Shown here piece by piece: positions 43,051 through 51,610 of a stretch of 64,000 nucleotides of DNA. A program made the translations under genes and the position numbers. Position 1 is the first letter of the stretch, and each line of letters begins with the position of its first letter. The stretch is from Candidatus Heimdallarchaeota archaeon (GTDB lineage Archaea; Asgardarchaeota; Heimdallarchaeia; Hodarchaeales; Hodarchaeaceae). The stretch covers positions 1 through 64,000 of the forward strand of contig RDOB01000002.1 in NCBI GenBank assembly GCA_011364965.1, written 5' to 3'. The notes under the pieces are model-generated. The model was not told the DNA's origin. It ran no database searches and saw nothing but the letters and a program-made list of their open reading frames with translations.

Positions 43051-45423
43051 ATGAACAGTCATAATTTATTAATTTGTCAACCATTGAATTCTGCTTTCGC
43101 GTTTCTTACTGAGATGAAAAAATTTAACTTCAAGTTAATACTTTGGGATTATCGATTCATATTTTTTCCAACTCCAAATCTTATCATAGAATCTCGTATT
43201 GAAGCCAATAATCCTCCAAACTTTAGGTTGATGGAAAATATAGATTTATTTTTATTTGATTTTGAAGAAAATCTCTCTTATTTGAAGCAGAACCTTAAAA
43301 ATTTTGGATTTATCGCTATTTTAATCAATGGTACACTTAAATTTAAAATTAAATCGATTTTGGACAAGGTTCTAGGTATTAGCACATTCCTAAATGAAAT
43401 TCTACTCGATTCACCATATCAGTTATCACATGACTCAAATAGACAAATCTTTGAAAGAACAGATTATATATTACTATATGGGAATCCAAGTAATCAAAGA
43501 GTCAATCCTGTATATAATGACAGGTTAAGTGGAGGATATTGGCATTCTTTTGTTTCAAAAGGTCAAGGATCAGCAAAAATATTTGTAAGAGATGGAAAGA
43601 AGATTGAGATTGCACCTCCACCTGGAACACACTGGAAGTTAAAACAGGAGACAATTCTGAAGTTCTGCCAAGAAGGATTAATCCGTTTCAATTCTAGTGG
43701 AAACCCTGAATACTGGGTAAAAGAGAAAAGAGGACAGATCATCGATACTAATTGGTTAGATATTGACTCTTTTGACACCCAAGGAAATATGATATGCAAT
43801 TCGAAATTTCTATATAAAAGACTCTTCAATCTAGTCTTAAAAGAAGGTGATCAATATTTAAATATCTTCTCGTCTGAAAATACATCTATTATATTAGCAA
43901 ATTCAAATAAAAATCCCTGGGTGAAAATTTACTCATCTGAAGTTCATTTGAAACCTGAAATCAATGAATTAAAAGGAAAAGGATTAACTTTTGAAGTATA
44001 TCAAGATAATCCATTCTCTATCCCTTCTTCAAATCACCACCATAAGATTTCTTCCCCTCCCCATGAAATAAACGCGGATGAAAAGGATATAGAAAATCCT
44101 ACTTTGTCAATCCATGAGTTATATAGCTCTCAGGATCCTGAAACTGTTGATTTATCTAAAGGTAAATGGATTAACAGTCTAATATTAGGAGATTGTTTTA
44201 TTGCTTTAACTTTGATTAAGAAACTTTTTAATGATAGAATTAAGTTGATATATATCGATCCTCCATATTTTACTGGGATTAATGAGATTATCACAATTCC
44301 AATTACACCTGAGAGTCATCACTTAATCGAAAAATTTGCATATCAAAATACAATTAACTCTACAGAACCGATTCAATTTTTTAAAAAATGGTTCAAAGTA
44401 AGATTGGATAAAATGAAAGAGCTCTTAGCGAATGATGGGCATATATTTGTTAGATATGACTATCATTTCGGGCATTATGCCAAATTAGTTCTTGATGAGG
44501 TGTTTGGGGTAGAAAATTTTGTCATTGAGTTATTTGTTAGGAGAATGAAGAAAAACCTCTCAAAGAAACAAGAGTACCATCAAAATCATTTAATTGTTCA
44601 TACTGATTCTCTATTTATCTATCGTAAGTCTAAAGATGCAGTATTAGATTTGAGAAAAATTACTAAAAGACATAAAAATGCTCAAGATATCGCTGAAAGA
44701 GAATTACATAATGATAATCTATGGATTGACATTACTGGATATGAAAAAGTGAAAAAAAGTCTCTATCCAACAGAGAATTCAGAAGTACTACTCAAGAGAC
44801 TTATTGAGATATCAACTGATCCTGGAGATATAATAGCTGACTTTTTTAGTGGATCTGGTACTACATTAGCTGTATCAGAAAAGTTAAAACGAAAATGGAT
44901 AGGTATTGACATTGGCTTGATGTCTATCAACGAAACAAAAAGAAGAATATTGAATCTACCGAATTTTCAGCCATTTGAGATATCAAGAGTAGTAGATAAA
45001 AAGAGGAGTTACAATATTGATTCAAGCGTTCCTGAATTTTTTCTTGGGATAGGAGGCAAAAAAAGGTTAGAAATTGATAAAAATGGGTTAGGGGTAACAA
45101 TAGAACTCCAACGGGATTATTCTGGTATTACTTTATATATAGTTCATTTTTCATCCCAGAAGATAGAGAATTTTCAACCTCTTACCACATTTCGATATTA
45201 TATTGACACTTGGGTACTTGATTGGTCTTATAATGGCTTTCAAATTAGGAGCACTTGGTTCTCGACTAGAAAAACAAAGGGGAAAAGGTTAATAAAACCT
45301 GTTGAAACATTTTGCAGATTTGAAGTTTTTAATAGAACTAAAATAGATTTAGCTTTGCTAATAACCGATATTTTTGGATTGGAATTAAATTATAAGTTTA
45401 AAATTATTTTGTTAAAACACTGA
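43051..45423 (+). CDS. Two-headed beta-class DNA methyltransferase (degenerate N-half, active C-half)
   Basis: A 790-residue protein that appears to be a tandem of two N6/N4 methyltransferase modules. The C-half has motif IV IDPPYFTG (D403), motif I DFFSGSGTT (597-605) and a C-terminal YIDTWVLDWSYNG typical of type III Mod-like enzymes. It has almost no target-recognition insert. The N-half keeps the recognition-like block GTHWKLKQETILKF, EGLIRF and EKRGQII (192-240). Its motif I equivalent has decayed to IFSSENTS and motif IV to WDYRFIFFPTP. So a pseudo-enzyme may recognise DNA for the active partner. Translated with DpdA-like 2. No restriction subunit follows. Confidence 0.8.
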   Translation: MNSHNLLICQPLNSAFAFLTEMKKFNFKLILWDYRFIFFPTPNLIIESRIEANNPPNFRLMENIDLFLFDFEENLSYLKQNLKNFGFIAILINGTLKFKIKSILDKVLGISTFLNEILLDSPYQLSHDSNRQIFERTDYILLYGNPSNQRVNPVYNDRLSGGYWHSFVSKGQGSAKIFVRDGKKIEIAPPPGTHWKLKQETILKFCQEGLIRFNSSGNPEYWVKEKRGQIIDTNWLDIDSFDTQGNMICNSKFLYKRLFNLVLKEGDQYLNIFSSENTSIILANSNKNPWVKIYSSEVHLKPEINELKGKGLTFEVYQDNPFSIPSSNHHHKISSPPHEINADEKDIENPTLSIHELYSSQDPETVDLSKGKWINSLILGDCFIALTLIKKLFNDRIKLIYIDPPYFTGINEIITIPITPESHHLIEKFAYQNTINSTEPIQFFKKWFKVRLDKMKELLANDGHIFVRYDYHFGHYAKLVLDEVFGVENFVIELFVRRMKKNLSKKQEYHQNHLIVHTDSLFIYRKSKDAVLDLRKITKRHKNAQDIAERELHNDNLWIDITGYEKVKKSLYPTENSEVLLKRLIEISTDPGDIIADFFSGSGTTLAVSEKLKRKWIGIDIGLMSINETKRRILNLPNFQPFEISRVVDKKRSYNIDSSVPEFFLGIGGKKRLEIDKNGLGVTIELQRDYSGITLYIVHFSSQKIENFQPLTTFRYYIDTWVLDWSYNGFQIRSTWFSTRKTKGKRLIKPVETFCRFEVFNRTKIDLALLITDIFGLELNYKFKIILLKH

Positions 45424-45490
45424 TGTAATGATATTTCAGGGAAGTAGAAATAGAAAGTTGTTTAATGGATTTCATACAAAGGTGAGCGAT

Positions 45491-45913
45491 ATGACAGTTT
45501 ATCAATCTAAAATTCAATTAAAAGAGACTTTTGAGACAGAAATTGTGAATATTACAACTAACATACAACAAGAAGTTGATAAATCCGGCATCAAGAATGG
45601 CATAGCCACAATTTTTAATGTAGGATCGACTGGAGGTATTTTAACTTTGGAATATGAACCAGGATTGTTAAAAGATATTCCTGCATATTTAGAACGTACG
45701 ATTCCGAAAAGTAGCATAAAATATGAACATGAGAAAACTTGGCATGATGACAATGGTCATTCTCATGTACGAGCATCAATTATCGGTCCCTCTTTAACTG
45801 TACCAATAACACAGGGAAAATTGATTCATGGAACATGGCAACAAGTAGCATTTATGGAATTAGATACCCGTCCTCGTCGAAGAGGGTTACATATTACTAT
45901 TATTGGAGAATGA
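45491..45913 (+). CDS. YjbQ/UPF0047 family protein
   Basis: A 140-residue single-domain protein. HDDNGHSHVRASIIGPSLTV carries the conserved His/Asn/Ser, and TQGKLIHGTWQQVAFMELD with RPRRR is the family signature. UPF0047 proteins (YjbQ) form trimers and have thiamin-phosphate synthase-like activity in complementation assays; their native role is uncertain. I start at ATG 45491, preceded by GGTGAGC; a longer frame from 45428 adds 21 residues with no matching N-terminus. It follows the methyltransferase after 67 bases, but the family is widespread, so a link to the modification system is weak. Confidence 0.88.
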   Translation: MTVYQSKIQLKETFETEIVNITTNIQQEVDKSGIKNGIATIFNVGSTGGILTLEYEPGLLKDIPAYLERTIPKSSIKYEHEKTWHDDNGHSHVRASIIGPSLTVPITQGKLIHGTWQQVAFMELDTRPRRRGLHITIIGE

Positions 45914-46108
45914 TCCCATTATAGAATTTTTTAGATATTGGGGATAATATGATTGCTGATAAATCAGTAGATATTTTTATCTAGTTAGAACAATAAAAAA
46001 TCTCAATTTACTCAAGAATATAAAGAAGAATTTAATGAATTTTACTTTTCATTTAGACAATTTACCAAGCATTAAACGTAAATAAGTACTTGTAATGGAG
46101 TTTAAATC

Positions 46109-46558
46109 TTGACAAGTGCATTCGAGGAAGCATATAGTTATCTAAATAGCTCAATTCGTACCTATGTTAATGCAACCTCTACTATAGATAAATTATTTGC
46201 AATTAAACTTATAGTTCTTTGTATGATAGTTGCAACTGACGCTCTTATGGAAAGCGTCGAAAAAACTACAGACACCCCATTTCATGGACATCTCGAAGAA
46301 TCCAGCTTTTTCCTCCCTATTGCAGCATACGAACAAAGGATGGCTGATCTGAGTCATCTTGAGGATACTGGTATTATTCCTGAGAAATATCAATTTTCAC
46401 GACGCTTGAGAAGAGCTTTAGACTTGTTGAAAGTTGCGTATGGAAATTATGGTCTTCGTTCCTTATTAGCAATAAACATTAAGGAGTTTATTAATGATTC
46501 ACAGTTTTTTGTACTTGATATCGAGATTCTTGTAGAGTCTCTAACTCAGGACAATTAA
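46109..46558 (+). CDS. Hypothetical helical protein
   Basis: A 149-residue protein that I do not recognise. It is largely alpha-helical with a mildly hydrophobic helix near residues 25-45 (LFAIKLIVLCMIVATDAL), followed by a charged middle and a final helical segment. No catalytic motif, Cys cluster or signal peptide is visible. The start is TTG 46109, supported by GGAG 8 bases before; no ATG fits as well. It is convergent with the TFIIB gene and a short hairpin at 46566-46586 lies between. No function can be assigned. Confidence 0.55.
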   Translation: MTSAFEEAYSYLNSSIRTYVNATSTIDKLFAIKLIVLCMIVATDALMESVEKTTDTPFHGHLEESSFFLPIAAYEQRMADLSHLEDTGIIPEKYQFSRRLRRALDLLKVAYGNYGLRSLLAINIKEFINDSQFFVLDIEILVESLTQDN

Positions 46559-46565
46559 ATGAATA

Positions 46566-46586
46566 TTTATCTTCAATAGAGATAAA
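46566..46586. terminator. 7-bp hairpin between convergent genes
   Basis: TTTATCT at 46566-46572 pairs exactly with AGATAAA at 46580-46586 across a 7-base loop. It lies between the ends of the hypothetical gene and the TFIIB gene. It is short and AT-rich, so the terminator role is tentative. Confidence 0.3.
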
Positions 46587-46617
46587 CCATCCCTCCTCCT
46601 TGGTCTAAATGTTTCGG

Positions 46618-47604
46618 TTAAGACGAACTAGCAGCTTGTCGTTGTTGTCGAACCCAAGATGTAGGGTTTTTAATTACTACTGGTTTAGCAGCTGCTCCCC
46701 GTTTTACCTCAAAATTTTCTAATCCCAGTCCTTTAGCAAGCTCTTTGAATCGGTTTCGTATTGTAACAGGTGTAGTTCGTGCAGGAACAGCGATTTGCTG
46801 TTGCGTTCTCCTTTCTCCTGTTTGTATCGAGGCAATGTAGATTGCAGCAGCTGCAAGAGACATAGGAATCTTCCCAGTGGTAAGGCGTTTTTCTCGCGCT
46901 TCACTTAAGATGTCAATTGCTACCTTTCTAGTATACATAGTAAGTCCTAGATTTTCTCCCAGACGATTAATCAATGTAATAGGGTCTGGGGTATTACTAT
47001 TTACATTAATATGTTTCAAGAAAGTACGAATACATCGTCCGAGCTCTTTTGATGAAATCGTGGCAACTTCTGCCATATCTTTCAGCGTAATTGCTGTTCC
47101 TTTCTTTCGACACGCAAGATAAGTAGCAGCACTCATCATACCTATGACCGAGCGACCTTTAATCAAATCTTCTTTCAGTGCTAATTTATAAAGAAGTACA
47201 GCAGATTCGCTTACATCTTCTGCTAAACCAAGATGAGATCTAATACGTTTTAATTCGATTAGTGCACTCTTGAGATTTCTTGTTGTTTTGTCTTGAACTC
47301 GTTCATCAATTTGTGAAAGACGGGCGTATTTCACCTGTGACGCATTAGAGAGGGTTTTGCCGTAGGAGTCACGATTGCTGCCTCCTATAATCGTTCTCAT
47401 TTCACAATTATTTAGCTGAGAAGTGGGAAGGCCTACACGAACTTTAGATTTTTCTTCTTCCACACTATAAGCACGCCATTCTGGTTCGCGACTAAAAATT
47501 ACACTATTTGCTACTAACCCACAGTTTTCACATATGATTTCCCCACGAGCATCATCGTACAACATAGCTTTACTCCCACACTCACTGCATTTCTCAGTAA
47601 ACAT
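46618..47604 (-). CDS. tfb: Transcription initiation factor IIB (TFB)
   Basis: About 328 residues. The N-terminal zinc ribbon has CSECGSKAMLYDD and IICENCGLV. The B-linker includes RVGLPTSQL, and two cyclin folds follow with KSALIELKRIRSHLGL and the recognition-helix region GERRTQQQIAVPARTTPVTI. It bridges TBP at the TATA box to RNA polymerase. I start at ATG 47604, with GGAG 8 bases before; TTG 47619 overlaps that site. TATA-like boxes precede it (TTTTATAAAGG near 47645-47656). A Ser/Ala C-terminal tail is present. It converges on the hypothetical gene. Confidence 0.95.
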   Translation of the reverse strand: MFTEKCSECGSKAMLYDDARGEIICENCGLVANSVIFSREPEWRAYSVEEEKSKVRVGLPTSQLNNCEMRTIIGGSNRDSYGKTLSNASQVKYARLSQIDERVQDKTTRNLKSALIELKRIRSHLGLAEDVSESAVLLYKLALKEDLIKGRSVIGMMSAATYLACRKKGTAITLKDMAEVATISSKELGRCIRTFLKHINVNSNTPDPITLINRLGENLGLTMYTRKVAIDILSEAREKRLTTGKIPMSLAAAAIYIASIQTGERRTQQQIAVPARTTPVTIRNRFKELAKGLGLENFEVKRGAAAKPVVIKNPTSWVRQQRQAASSS

Positions 47605-47970
47605 AATGGCTATCTCCAAAATCAGTTGAAAAACACATTATTTTATACCTTTATAAAATTGACGTAGATAATATATCCGCAATATAATATTGATATATTA
47701 AATCATGTGTATATATATAAAGAATGTTATCTTAGAGTATATCCCGAGCATATCAAGTGAGAAAATATGAGGTCTTCTATCGTTATTCGAGGTTTAAAGA
47801 ACAGCTTTTCCCTCATTTTTTATCCTCCCCAATACTATACTGGCTTTTCCATTTTATTGCATAGATGCAAGATATTGTATCTGAAAAAGAAGAAAAAAAA
47901 GATGAATCGCAGATTTAACTGAATAAATTATGTTTTAATTTTTGATTGCGAAAAGTGTTAAGTATCAATT
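47605..47970. other. Intergenic region between TFIIB and alpha-mannosidase
   Basis: 366 bases, AT-rich. The TFIIB promoter lies at its left end on the minus strand. A plus-strand 51-codon frame (47767-47922), with a TATA-like TATATATATAAAG upstream and a very Lys-rich end, is present but has no support as a gene. The mannosidase ends at 47971. No other feature is apparent. Confidence 0.4.
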
Positions 47971-50772
47971 TTAACGCTGGCAACTTATTATCATAATTTC
48001 ATGAGGTTCAAAGGAAAGAATTGCATTTTGGTTATCCACAGGTTGGGATTTCTTTATTCTACCTTCAATCGTAAGAATATTAATGATTTTAAACTCAGAA
48101 TGAATAATCGCTCGAGTAGAAATCCGTTTTGGAGATAAATTGTAGAGAGTAATCAATGGAGTCCCTTTCCTCTGACGAATGGATGAAATTTGAATACTTG
48201 AATCATTAATTTTTATAATAGGTTTAATTTGTTCCTTCTTAGTGGGATCTAGGTATATTTGTTTGGTATATGGTTTAAGAACACAAGCTTCAGCCTGCTT
48301 TGAGCTCCAATTAATAGACTCTTTTGGTGAATGGGGGATTAAACTGTAATGAAATTCGTAACTCTTTAATTCTTGCGCACCTGGAGTTGCCAAGAAAGGA
48401 CCTGCGTGGACTGGCCGTTCCTCATAATCATCTCTCGATAGAAATCCCACTGATCGAAGTAGAGTCAAAGCTACTCTACCCTGATCAACAATTTCAATCT
48501 CTGGCAATCCTTTATTCACAAGAGTAAAAGCAAAAGATTTGTCTTCTCCTTCGATACGAATGAATCTTTTCTGCGGCTGTATTAGTGAAGGTTTTTCCAT
48601 ATAGCCTTCTGGATCTGGTAGGTTTGTTTCTCGTTTTATTACCCCAAAATGCGTACTGGTATGTATTTCCATAGTTTTTTGGGGAAACGGGAAAATTACT
48701 CGTAATCTATGATCTTTAGCTGTATTTTTGAATCTCGTAATAAAGTCTACTTGAGGAAGATCTTTATATATTCGTATTATGGAAATTATCTTAATGATTT
48801 CCTTTCCTACTCGCTTTTTTCGATCACTAGATAGTTCTGCAGGAATCTCCAGTGTCATTTCACGTTTTAGTTCCCCCACAAGTGGACCAGATTGACTAAC
48901 CTCTTGATTTTTAACTTTGGTTTCTGTAATAACTGGTTGAATTCTTCCAAATGTATATTCATCTCCTTTATCTCCCCAGTCTTCGAACTGATGTTGATTG
49001 AAATAACTTATTCCTGTTTCTTTATGGAGTAAATTGAAAGATCCATCTTTATTAAGCGTTATAGAGTAAAATTGATTATCTAGATGGTTCTTAGTAACTA
49101 TTAGAGAATTTTCTTTAATACTCAATGCTGTTTTTTCACTTGTATTAAAAATGGTAATACTCCAAGGTGCTAGTGGGATAACAGATGCAAATCGCTGTTC
49201 TCCTCCTTTTTTTATTAATACGTGGATTTTTTTGATTCCTGCTTCTTCTATGGTTGTAATTAATTCTTGCTTTTCTTTGAGTGATTCCACTTCCTGAGAT
49301 GGTGTTCTACTACATTCTAGGACAAGATCAAGTATTTTATCCTCTGTGACTGCATATGTCATCTTGTTAATATGATAACCTAATCCTAAAATTTCTGTGC
49401 CTTTAACTTGTTTTATTAATGTTTTAAAAACAAAAGGTTTGATATTTGCCTCATAAATAATTTCATCTGATTTAGAAAGGACTTGTAAGGGATATTGATT
49501 TCCTTTTTCATCCTTGATAGATCTTACCAGAAATTCTTCAATAACAGACATCTCAGTATAGATTAAACCCGAGAAGTTCGTAGGATTAAATACTATTATC
49601 GAATTAGGAGCTTGAATGATAGTACTATGGGTTAATGGTCCAAAAGCATCTTCTATCAAACCTTTAGCGATTTGTTTTGCCCAAGTAAATCTCGTCTTCA
49701 TATCATCGTGGGTATCATCAACAGAACAACCACAAATGGAATCGTGAGGAAGATTTCTAAGATACCACTTCCAAGCAGTTTGAAAGACTCCTGTGGGATA
49801 ATTTCTACCAATAATCCCGCTATACGTATTAAGAGGTTCAGCATAATGTATCAGTAGATCATTCACTTCTTGTGCTTCTTGCTTAATCCACATCCTAGCG
49901 CTATAAGTATCTTGTAATAAAGGGGCTCTGTAGGATGATCGAAATTCACCAATAAATTCAGGGATGTTTGTTTTTCGAGTTTCGAGGAGAACTTGAAGTT
50001 CCTTAACATATTCAGTTAATGGTGCGATTTTCAGGTCTCCTCCTATTTCTATTTCAGGGATTAGCTTCTTCACGACTGGTTGTGGGAACGTATGGTCTGT
50101 GCCATTCATTAGTAAAAAGATAGGCACAGGAGAAAATGGTCGTAATGCATTTATTCTATCCTGAATTTCTGTTTGTAATTGCTCCTTCCTTTTAGCTAAG
50201 TTAGCAGCATTACCATAACCAAATGGTAAATAAATTGTAAAAATTGACGTAGAACTCTCTTTATATCCTCTCCAATTAAATGCAACAGTAGAGATTTCAG
50301 GGCCTACCCCTCGCCAAACAACAGCTGTTTTTAAATCTGTTATATCGTGTAAGAGCTGTGGAATAGCACTTGAATGGCCGAACATATCAGGAAGATATGC
50401 AATGGGCATTAAAGGAAGATTATGTTGAGAAGCTAAGTCTATACTATATTCTAGATTTCTAATAAGGCTTTCTCCAGTGACAAGCCATTCGTCAGGTAGT
50501 ATATACCATGGTCCAATATCAATTTTGCCCCTTTGAATCAAATTTAGAAATTCTTCTTTCTTTTCTGGACGAACTTCTAAATAGTCCTCTAGAATAATTG
50601 TTTGACCATCTAACATGAAATAATAATTGGAATCGCGTTTAAAGATCTCTAACAAATAATCAATTAATTTAACTAATTCTCGTCTGAATTCCTGAAAAGG
50701 TTTATACCATTCTCGATCCCAATGCGTTGTGGGAACGAGTATTGCCTTGATATCGTGTTGTTTCTCCGTCAA
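47971..50772 (-). CDS. Glycoside hydrolase family 38 alpha-mannosidase
   Basis: A 933-residue GH38 enzyme. The N-terminal metal-binding segment VPTTHWDREWYKPFQEF and YLPDMFGHSSAIPQLL, with the nucleophile Asp, define the catalytic domain (about residues 1-280). Zn-binding and helical domain parts follow (LPHDSICGCSVDDTHDD), and then beta-sandwich domains to the C-terminus. No signal peptide is seen, so it is probably cytosolic, as in bacterial mannosyl-glycan or mannosylglycerate-6-phosphate hydrolases. The frame opens directly after a stop and starts at TTG 50772, with GGTG at a fitting distance. It stands alone, so its substrate is unknown. Confidence 0.93.
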   Translation of the reverse strand: MTEKQHDIKAILVPTTHWDREWYKPFQEFRRELVKLIDYLLEIFKRDSNYYFMLDGQTIILEDYLEVRPEKKEEFLNLIQRGKIDIGPWYILPDEWLVTGESLIRNLEYSIDLASQHNLPLMPIAYLPDMFGHSSAIPQLLHDITDLKTAVVWRGVGPEISTVAFNWRGYKESSTSIFTIYLPFGYGNAANLAKRKEQLQTEIQDRINALRPFSPVPIFLLMNGTDHTFPQPVVKKLIPEIEIGGDLKIAPLTEYVKELQVLLETRKTNIPEFIGEFRSSYRAPLLQDTYSARMWIKQEAQEVNDLLIHYAEPLNTYSGIIGRNYPTGVFQTAWKWYLRNLPHDSICGCSVDDTHDDMKTRFTWAKQIAKGLIEDAFGPLTHSTIIQAPNSIIVFNPTNFSGLIYTEMSVIEEFLVRSIKDEKGNQYPLQVLSKSDEIIYEANIKPFVFKTLIKQVKGTEILGLGYHINKMTYAVTEDKILDLVLECSRTPSQEVESLKEKQELITTIEEAGIKKIHVLIKKGGEQRFASVIPLAPWSITIFNTSEKTALSIKENSLIVTKNHLDNQFYSITLNKDGSFNLLHKETGISYFNQHQFEDWGDKGDEYTFGRIQPVITETKVKNQEVSQSGPLVGELKREMTLEIPAELSSDRKKRVGKEIIKIISIIRIYKDLPQVDFITRFKNTAKDHRLRVIFPFPQKTMEIHTSTHFGVIKRETNLPDPEGYMEKPSLIQPQKRFIRIEGEDKSFAFTLVNKGLPEIEIVDQGRVALTLLRSVGFLSRDDYEERPVHAGPFLATPGAQELKSYEFHYSLIPHSPKESINWSSKQAEACVLKPYTKQIYLDPTKKEQIKPIIKINDSSIQISSIRQRKGTPLITLYNLSPKRISTRAIIHSEFKIINILTIEGRIKKSQPVDNQNAILSFEPHEIMIISCQR

Positions 50773-50995
50773 TTAATGCACCAGTTGCTTTACTACTCAT
50801 CTTGCTTGTAATTAGAGATTTACTCATTTTTTAAATGAATCTAATATCAATTCGGAATCTAATTTAATTGTTTATCTATCTGATCCGATCTAGATTTAAG
50901 AATAATAAAGATCAGAAAGAGCTTCAACTGAAGTTTTTCTTCTTTTGAATACCTGCCGGAAAAAAGGATCACATGGTGACATTCTCTGAGAAATA

Positions 50996-51400
50996 TTATT
51001 GATCTATACTCACTTTACAAATCTCGCATCCCTCATGAACCAATCCAAATTTTTTATGGAATTTACAAAGATATCCGCCCTGTTGAATGAATTTCAGTAC
51101 CCTTTGGACTTCACTGGGGGCGTATTTATCTTCCTCCGCGATTCTACGAGCTGCTTCTTCAATAAATTTAACAATCTCAGGCTCAAAATCGAGACTTCCT
51201 CTATCTCCCTTCTTATATTGTGAAATTGCTGGTTCAGTTAACCCAAATCTTTGAGCAATATCTTTCTGGGGAAATTTGTATTTATTTATCAAAGTATTGG
51301 TGATTTCTCGTCGAATACCAGGCAGAATATACCATACAATAATTTCCTGAGGTTGTACCAACTTCTTGAAGCGCTTTTTCTTTTGACTTGACATAACCAT
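50996..51400 (-). CDS. XRE-type HTH regulator, COG2522-like
   Basis: About 134 residues. An N-terminal helix region ILPGIRREITNTLINKY is followed by the HTH QKDIAQRFGLTEPAISQYKKGDRG, and the C-terminus has CKFHKKFGLVHEGCEIC, a Cys/His set that can bind zinc. This combination of an XRE domain with a C-terminal Cys motif is common in archaeal predicted regulators of COG2522. It is divergent from hflX and its own promoter region contains an ACAATTGT palindrome, so it may control itself or hflX. Ligand and regulon are unknown. Confidence 0.82.
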   Translation of the reverse strand: MVMSSQKKKRFKKLVQPQEIIVWYILPGIRREITNTLINKYKFPQKDIAQRFGLTEPAISQYKKGDRGSLDFEPEIVKFIEEAARRIAEEDKYAPSEVQRVLKFIQQGGYLCKFHKKFGLVHEGCEICKVSIDQ

Positions 51401-51610
51401 CAATTCAATTATCTAATTTTACAATTGTGAATTAATATATAAATGCAGCGTTGTTCTTTAAAGATTTGGGAATTTAGTAGATAAAACCTCTTTTAGGAAC
51501 TAGGATGTTAAATCCTTGTATTTCGTGACCAGTTTCCAAATTTTTAAAAACTACGACGATTATAGAGTAAAATGTAAAGATAATCCATTATAAAAACCCG
51601 AGGTATGATA

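Noticed and set aside
47767..47922. 51-codon plus-strand frame from ATG between TFIIB and mannosidase genes
   Set aside because: It has a TATA-like run upstream but no strong ribosome site, ends in a poly-Lys run from A-rich DNA, and resembles no family I know.
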